The notes below the pieces were generated by a model. It saw only the letters and a list, made by a program, of their open reading frames with translations, searched no databases and was not told the origin of the DNA. Shown in pieces: positions 60,590 through 64,000 of a DNA stretch of 64,000 nucleotides. Where the stretch lies: assembly GCA_020050435.1 (NCBI GenBank), contig JAGVKQ010000005.1, forward strand, positions 1 to 64,000, given 5' to 3'. Positions within the stretch are counted from its first letter, which is position 1, and each line of letters starts with the position of its first letter. Source of the stretch: Candidatus Caenarcanales bacterium. Its GTDB lineage: Bacteria; Cyanobacteriota; Vampirovibrionia; 2-02-FULL-35-15. The position numbers and the translations under genes were made by a program.

Positions 60590-61543
60590 TCACTCAATTA
60601 TCATGCTTGTCCAATTGATAGGATCTACAGTTTTCCCGGAAATATAAATTCCCCAGTGTAAATGGGGTCCACTAGCTATGCCAGTACTCCCAACCTTGCC
60701 AATCAGCTGACCTTTTTTAACAAATTCCCCTTCTTTTACTAGGATTTTGCTTAGATGTAAATATCCACTTATTACACTTTGTCCATGATCAATAAATACA
60801 CAGTTTCCATTGACTACAAACCCTTTTGAGTTTTGGCCTACTAAAACTATTACCCCATCCTCAGGTGATTTTATATCACTCCCTTCTTTTGCAGCAAAAT
60901 CTAATCCCTTGTGGAAATAGTCAGGATTTATAGTGCCATTTACTCTTCTCTTTACTCCATATACAGTAGATAAAGATGCATCTGAGGGGTTTAAAAATTT
61001 ACCTGTCCAGAGTTTTTTTTGACTGAAATTACTTAGGGCTCTATTTACTGAATCCTTCTCTATTTTACTTGCTTGAAGACCAGCAACCTCTTTAGTTAGA
61101 GTGAGTTCTTGCAAGGGATATTTTGTTTCATTGACTTGTAAATCAATTCTTTTTACTTTGCCTTTATAGAATATTTCTATTGTATATTTCCCAACTTTGT
61201 AATTAGCAGTAATTGGAAGCAATGATCTGTAGTATTTGTCTGACAACTCAAAAACAGAATATTTAGTCTTGTCAAAAAATACCTTTGGAGCACCACTACA
61301 TTTAGAGTCCTTTTCAATTTTTACGCAAACAACATCCCCTTGTTTAGCATTTGCTGGTGTGACTATTACATTGAGCTCATTGCTTGTTTTTTTAGTATCA
61401 TCTTTTGATTTAGGCATATCTTCTGAGTAGGAAGGGAGCATATAAGAAAAAAGTACTAGTAGAAATATTAAACAATTTAATATTTCCTTGTTTTTAATAT
61501 TAGATTTATTTAATGTTGGCTTGTTTTTTTTCTTTTTAGACAT
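60590..61543 (-). CDS. M23 (LytM-type) peptidase, membrane-anchored or exported
   Basis: 317 residues. One hydrophobic N-terminal segment (ILNCLIFLLVLFSYMLPS), a beta-sandwich (~50-140) and an M23 domain at ~195-317 with the zinc motif HKGLD (211-215), YLHLSKI and HLHWG (294-298), so the catalytic site is complete. It would cut peptidoglycan cross-bridges or, less likely, act as an amidase activator. Divergent from the MerR/coiled-coil gene. Confidence 0.9.
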   Translation of the reverse strand: MSKKKKNKPTLNKSNIKNKEILNCLIFLLVLFSYMLPSYSEDMPKSKDDTKKTSNELNVIVTPANAKQGDVVCVKIEKDSKCSGAPKVFFDKTKYSVFELSDKYYRSLLPITANYKVGKYTIEIFYKGKVKRIDLQVNETKYPLQELTLTKEVAGLQASKIEKDSVNRALSNFSQKKLWTGKFLNPSDASLSTVYGVKRRVNGTINPDYFHKGLDFAAKEGSDIKSPEDGVIVLVGQNSKGFVVNGNCVFIDHGQSVISGYLHLSKILVKEGEFVKKGQLIGKVGSTGIASGPHLHWGIYISGKTVDPINWTSMIIE

Positions 61544-61623
61544 TTCCTTTACCTTCTCTTTTAACTCTTAATGGTAATATAAGAGCTAAGAGTTTTTTCA
61601 TTTTGTAAAGTTGAAAGAAAAAT

Positions 61624-62643
61624 ATGACTGAAAAAGAAAAATTTAATCGCGAAGAAGTACTAAAACTTTTAGATATTCCTGGTGAGACCTTGTCTTCCTA
61701 TGAACAAGAATTAGAAATAGCTTCACCTTTAGTAGAAGAAAGCCCTGAATCGTTTTCAAGTGATGAAGTGGAATCAATCAGAGTCTTACACAGGCTTCTA
61801 GAGTCTGGAATGTCAAAAAATGAAATAAGGATATTGGCTTCTTTTTCTGAAGTTTTGAGAAATGTAGATATTGAAGGTTCAGAAGGAATTAAAAATTTAC
61901 TTTCTTTATCTCCTATTTATAGACTAAAGCAATCTTTAAATGTAGCAAAACAAGAGTTGGACTCAATTAAGTCAAAAACAAAAGATCTAGAGAGTAAACT
62001 TCTTAAGGAAATAGAATTCAGAGCTCAAATTGATATGCAAAACATTTCACTTTCAGCAGAAGTGGAAGCCAAACAAAAAACAATTGAAAATCTCGATAAA
62101 AGCTTGTCAGATACATTGTTACAAAAAGCACACTTAGAGTCTCAGCTTGCAGTGCCTCAGGTAGCACCTCAGGAAAATAAAAATACTCAAAACTCACTAG
62201 CAAACTTAAAAAACAAAAAAACAAAAGATCTATATGAACTTATAGTTCAAAAAGATACAGAAATTGCTGAAATTAAAAAGAAAATTGAAGAGCAAACCAT
62301 TGAAAACCAAAAACTTGAAAAAGAAAATATAGATCTTTCTGAGAGACTTGAGTTTATGGAAGATGATATCTCAGAAATAGAACAAGAAGTAGAAGAAAGA
62401 TATCAAGAGCAGATTAAATCTATAAGAGAACAAGTTGAAGGCTTGATTGATTCAAAACAAAAAGAATGGGATAGCTTCTTTAATAAATCAAGTGAACAAC
62501 AAAAGAAAGAGTTATTAACTTTACAGAGCAAACATGAAGTAGAAATCCAAAAATTAAAAGAAGTAATAGATGATCAAGTTGTTGAATTGGAACAACTAAA
62601 GCTAATGAAAAATCCTTTAGCTGGTATGTTCAAAAAGAGATAA
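61624..62643 (+). CDS. MerR-like HTH protein with long coiled coil
   Basis: 339 residues. The N-terminal ~75 (FNREEVLKLLDIPGETLSSYE, FSSDEVESIRVLHRLLESG, MSKNEIRIL) follow the MerR winged-HTH layout, though the recognition part is acidic. Residues ~100-325 are one long coiled coil. The end ANPLAGMFKKR-like motif is KNPLAGMFKKR. Coiled-coil MerR-like proteins of this kind can be structural rather than transcriptional. It is 80 bases from the divergent M23 peptidase. Confidence 0.7.
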   Translation: MTEKEKFNREEVLKLLDIPGETLSSYEQELEIASPLVEESPESFSSDEVESIRVLHRLLESGMSKNEIRILASFSEVLRNVDIEGSEGIKNLLSLSPIYRLKQSLNVAKQELDSIKSKTKDLESKLLKEIEFRAQIDMQNISLSAEVEAKQKTIENLDKSLSDTLLQKAHLESQLAVPQVAPQENKNTQNSLANLKNKKTKDLYELIVQKDTEIAEIKKKIEEQTIENQKLEKENIDLSERLEFMEDDISEIEQEVEERYQEQIKSIREQVEGLIDSKQKEWDSFFNKSSEQQKKELLTLQSKHEVEIQKLKEVIDDQVVELEQLKLMKNPLAGMFKKR

Positions 62644-62664
62644 TGTAAGGGTTTTAAAGCGATC

Positions 62665-63345
62665 CTAGTGAACTGTATTTGCTAAGCTAAGAACTTCTGA
62701 AAGATTGTTAACAATATAGTCTGGTTGTAATATTTGAAGCTGTTCTTTACTTCTCATTCCTCTTGAAATTCCGATTACTTTTCCACAGCGGGCAAGTCTC
62801 CCGGCATGAATATCTGTGTCAGAATCTCCAATAACCCATGTATCAAGTGAATTAAGAGCCAATTTATTCATTCCATTATAAATAAGAGAATATTTACCTT
62901 GAATATCATTTTGAACCTTTGTGTCTTCATCAAAAGGAAAAATATAATCTTCATCTAAGTATTTATTTAACTTAAATTGTTTAATAGCAAAATTTAATTC
63001 TTTTCTACTCCTAAGAGTAACCACGAAATAAGATATATAATTTGATTTTAAATAATCAAAAGTTTTAATTACATCATCAAAAAGCTTGTCAAAATATAAG
63101 TTCTCAAATTTAAAATTCAAGTCTTTTCTTGTATCGCCTGAACTCTTCGCTTCTTTTAAACTAAGTCCAACCATTAAACCAATTTCTAGTTCTGATATTC
63201 TGTTTTGTTTTAATATCCAAAAAGCTTCTTTTGATAAAACCTTGTCTTTATTTATGTCATACCCTTTTAAACTTTCCAAATAAGCACGATAATATCTATC
63301 AGACACATCTATGATTGGACCATCAATATCAAAACAAAAATTCAT
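62665..63345 (-). CDS. HAD-superfamily hydrolase
   Basis: 226 residues. Motif I FDIDGPIID (Asp5/Asp7) is at the very N-terminus, motif II Thr in VVTLRSRKE, motif III Lys region and motif IV VIGDSDTDIHAGRLA. A helical cap lies at ~15-85. Phosphatases of the phosphoglycolate/beta-phosphoglucomutase group look like this; substrate unknown. Motif I fixes the start at 63345, which places the divergent beta-lactamase-like gene's start inside this gene. Confidence 0.88.
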   Translation of the reverse strand: MNFCFDIDGPIIDVSDRYYRAYLESLKGYDINKDKVLSKEAFWILKQNRISELEIGLMVGLSLKEAKSSGDTRKDLNFKFENLYFDKLFDDVIKTFDYLKSNYISYFVVTLRSRKELNFAIKQFKLNKYLDEDYIFPFDEDTKVQNDIQGKYSLIYNGMNKLALNSLDTWVIGDSDTDIHAGRLARCGKVIGISRGMRSKEQLQILQPDYIVNNLSEVLSLANTVH

Positions 63346-64000
63346 ATTTTTAATTTTATTACTTTCTTTAAGTTTTAATCAATCGTTTGCTAAAACTACT
63401 TATTTGTCATCCACTAGTATAATTCCCAAAATTAATTTTAAAATAAAACAATATCCAAAACTTTCTTGTGGAATATATGTAAAACCATTATATCGAAGTG
63501 GAATCCCTGAAATAAACATCAACGGGGACTCAGAATTTCCTGCTGCTAGCCTAATTAAAATACCAATAGCAGTGATTTTACTCCACAAAATTGATAAAGG
63601 GGAAATATCCTGGAATAAAACTCTTATCTTGAATAGATCTCATTATGCTGCTGGTGCAGGCTTTTTAAGAACAAGAAAAGTTGGTAGCAAGGTAAGCGTA
63701 AAAGAAGCATTTAAACTCATGCTAACAATAAGTGACAATACTGCTACAAACATGATTATTGATTTGCTTGGTGGTGTTTGGAAAACTAATGATGAGATTC
63801 AAAAACTAAATAAAGAGTTAAATTTAACAAGAACAAAACTAGTAAGTAAACTAGGAGATTTTAAGGGGACTAATAAAACCTGTCCACATGACCTGGTGAT
63901 TTTCTTGGAAGAAGCACTTGAGGGAGAGTTCTTATCTAAGGAGTCAAAGAAAATTTTAAAATACACTCTTTTTAGAGTAATAAATAAATCACTAATATTA
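63311..64000 (+). CDS. Class A beta-lactamase-like serine hydrolase (partial)
   Basis: Open from ATG 63311 to the window edge (230 codons), C-terminus missing. A signal peptide (FIFLILLLSLSFNQSFA) is followed by ASLIKIPIAVILL with the SxxK catalytic Ser/Lys and TISDNTATNMIIDLLGG with SDN. The KTG motif would lie beyond the edge. No ATG, GTG or TTG is available between 63311 and the signal peptide, so the gene must begin within the divergent HAD gene (35-base overlap). Either a beta-lactamase or a related D-Ala peptidase-like enzyme. Confidence 0.82.
   Translation, partial: MIGPSISKQKFIFLILLLSLSFNQSFAKTTYLSSTSIIPKINFKIKQYPKLSCGIYVKPLYRSGIPEININGDSEFPAASLIKIPIAVILLHKIDKGEISWNKTLILNRSHYAAGAGFLRTRKVGSKVSVKEAFKLMLTISDNTATNMIIDLLGGVWKTNDEIQKLNKELNLTRTKLVSKLGDFKGTNKTCPHDLVIFLEEALEGEFLSKESKKILKYTLFRVINKSLIL

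Overview
The window is AT-rich, densely packed bacterial chromosome. lpxI (lipid A synthesis), many Sec signal peptides, lipoproteins and a flagellar basal-body cluster point to a motile, Gram-negative (diderm) bacterium. Gene content, low GC, a single-domain globin, an Rcp1-like response regulator and many large proteins I cannot place would fit a non-photosynthetic relative of Cyanobacteria (Melainabacteria-like). That placement is inference; no rRNA or marker gene in the window proves it.

Layout. 1-3.2 kb: a minus-strand operon of three exported proteins ending in a matrixin-like zinc protease that runs off the left edge. 3.3-5.9 kb: a REC-PAS-GGDEF diguanylate cyclase, a globin and a HEPN-like gene. 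6.09-15.30 kb: a 9.16-kb integrative element bounded by a perfect 52-bp direct repeat of the 5' half of tRNA-Arg(ACG). It carries a tyrosine integrase with an N-terminal HTH, a primase and helicase in two overlapping frames, XRE and small DNA-binding regulators, a DUF3800 protein, a probable small RNA and several exported or membrane cargo proteins. It has no phage structural genes, so it looks like an integrated plasmid or satellite. 15.4-22.6 kb: large unknown proteins, a PhzF-family protein and a threonine aldolase-like enzyme. 22.8-27.3 kb: a 1,491-residue DUF4011/SF1 helicase with a C-terminal nuclease fold, possibly a defence protein. 27.4-36.3 kb: msrA, a lipoprotein, an EamA transporter, the folate operon folB-pabB-pabC, then leuA behind a leucine-rich leader peptide and attenuator, and pckA. 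36.4-47.5 kb: low-complexity and unknown proteins, lysC, a response regulator, a thermonuclease-like protein, a di-haem peroxidase, lpxI and a Cys/Ser-rich secreted protein. 47.6-55.4 kb: a flagellar cluster (two FlgF/G-like rod proteins, an unknown gene, flgB, flgC, a lytic transglycosylase, fliE, fliF, a short FliG-like gene, fliH). fliF has an in-frame stop near its 5' end, and a 100-bp MITE-like repeat follows it. 55.4-64 kb: purL, a HELAH protein, a SirB1-like protein, an Ala/Glu-rich lipoprotein, an M23 peptidase, a MerR/coiled-coil protein, a HAD hydrolase and a partial class A beta-lactamase-like gene.

The observations I rate highest are the tRNA-Arg element, with matching outward-facing arm sites and an element-supplied tRNA 5' half; a dispersed ~77-bp two-hairpin repeat present three times with covarying stems and constant loops; the leu leader, in which the leucine codons themselves form one arm of the terminator; a predicted sRNA beside the DUF3800 gene; and the unusual flagellar cluster. 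Many convergent genes abut or overlap at their ends, and several starts lack a Shine-Dalgarno sequence but have a -10 box a few bases upstream. All structures and alignments were made by eye.
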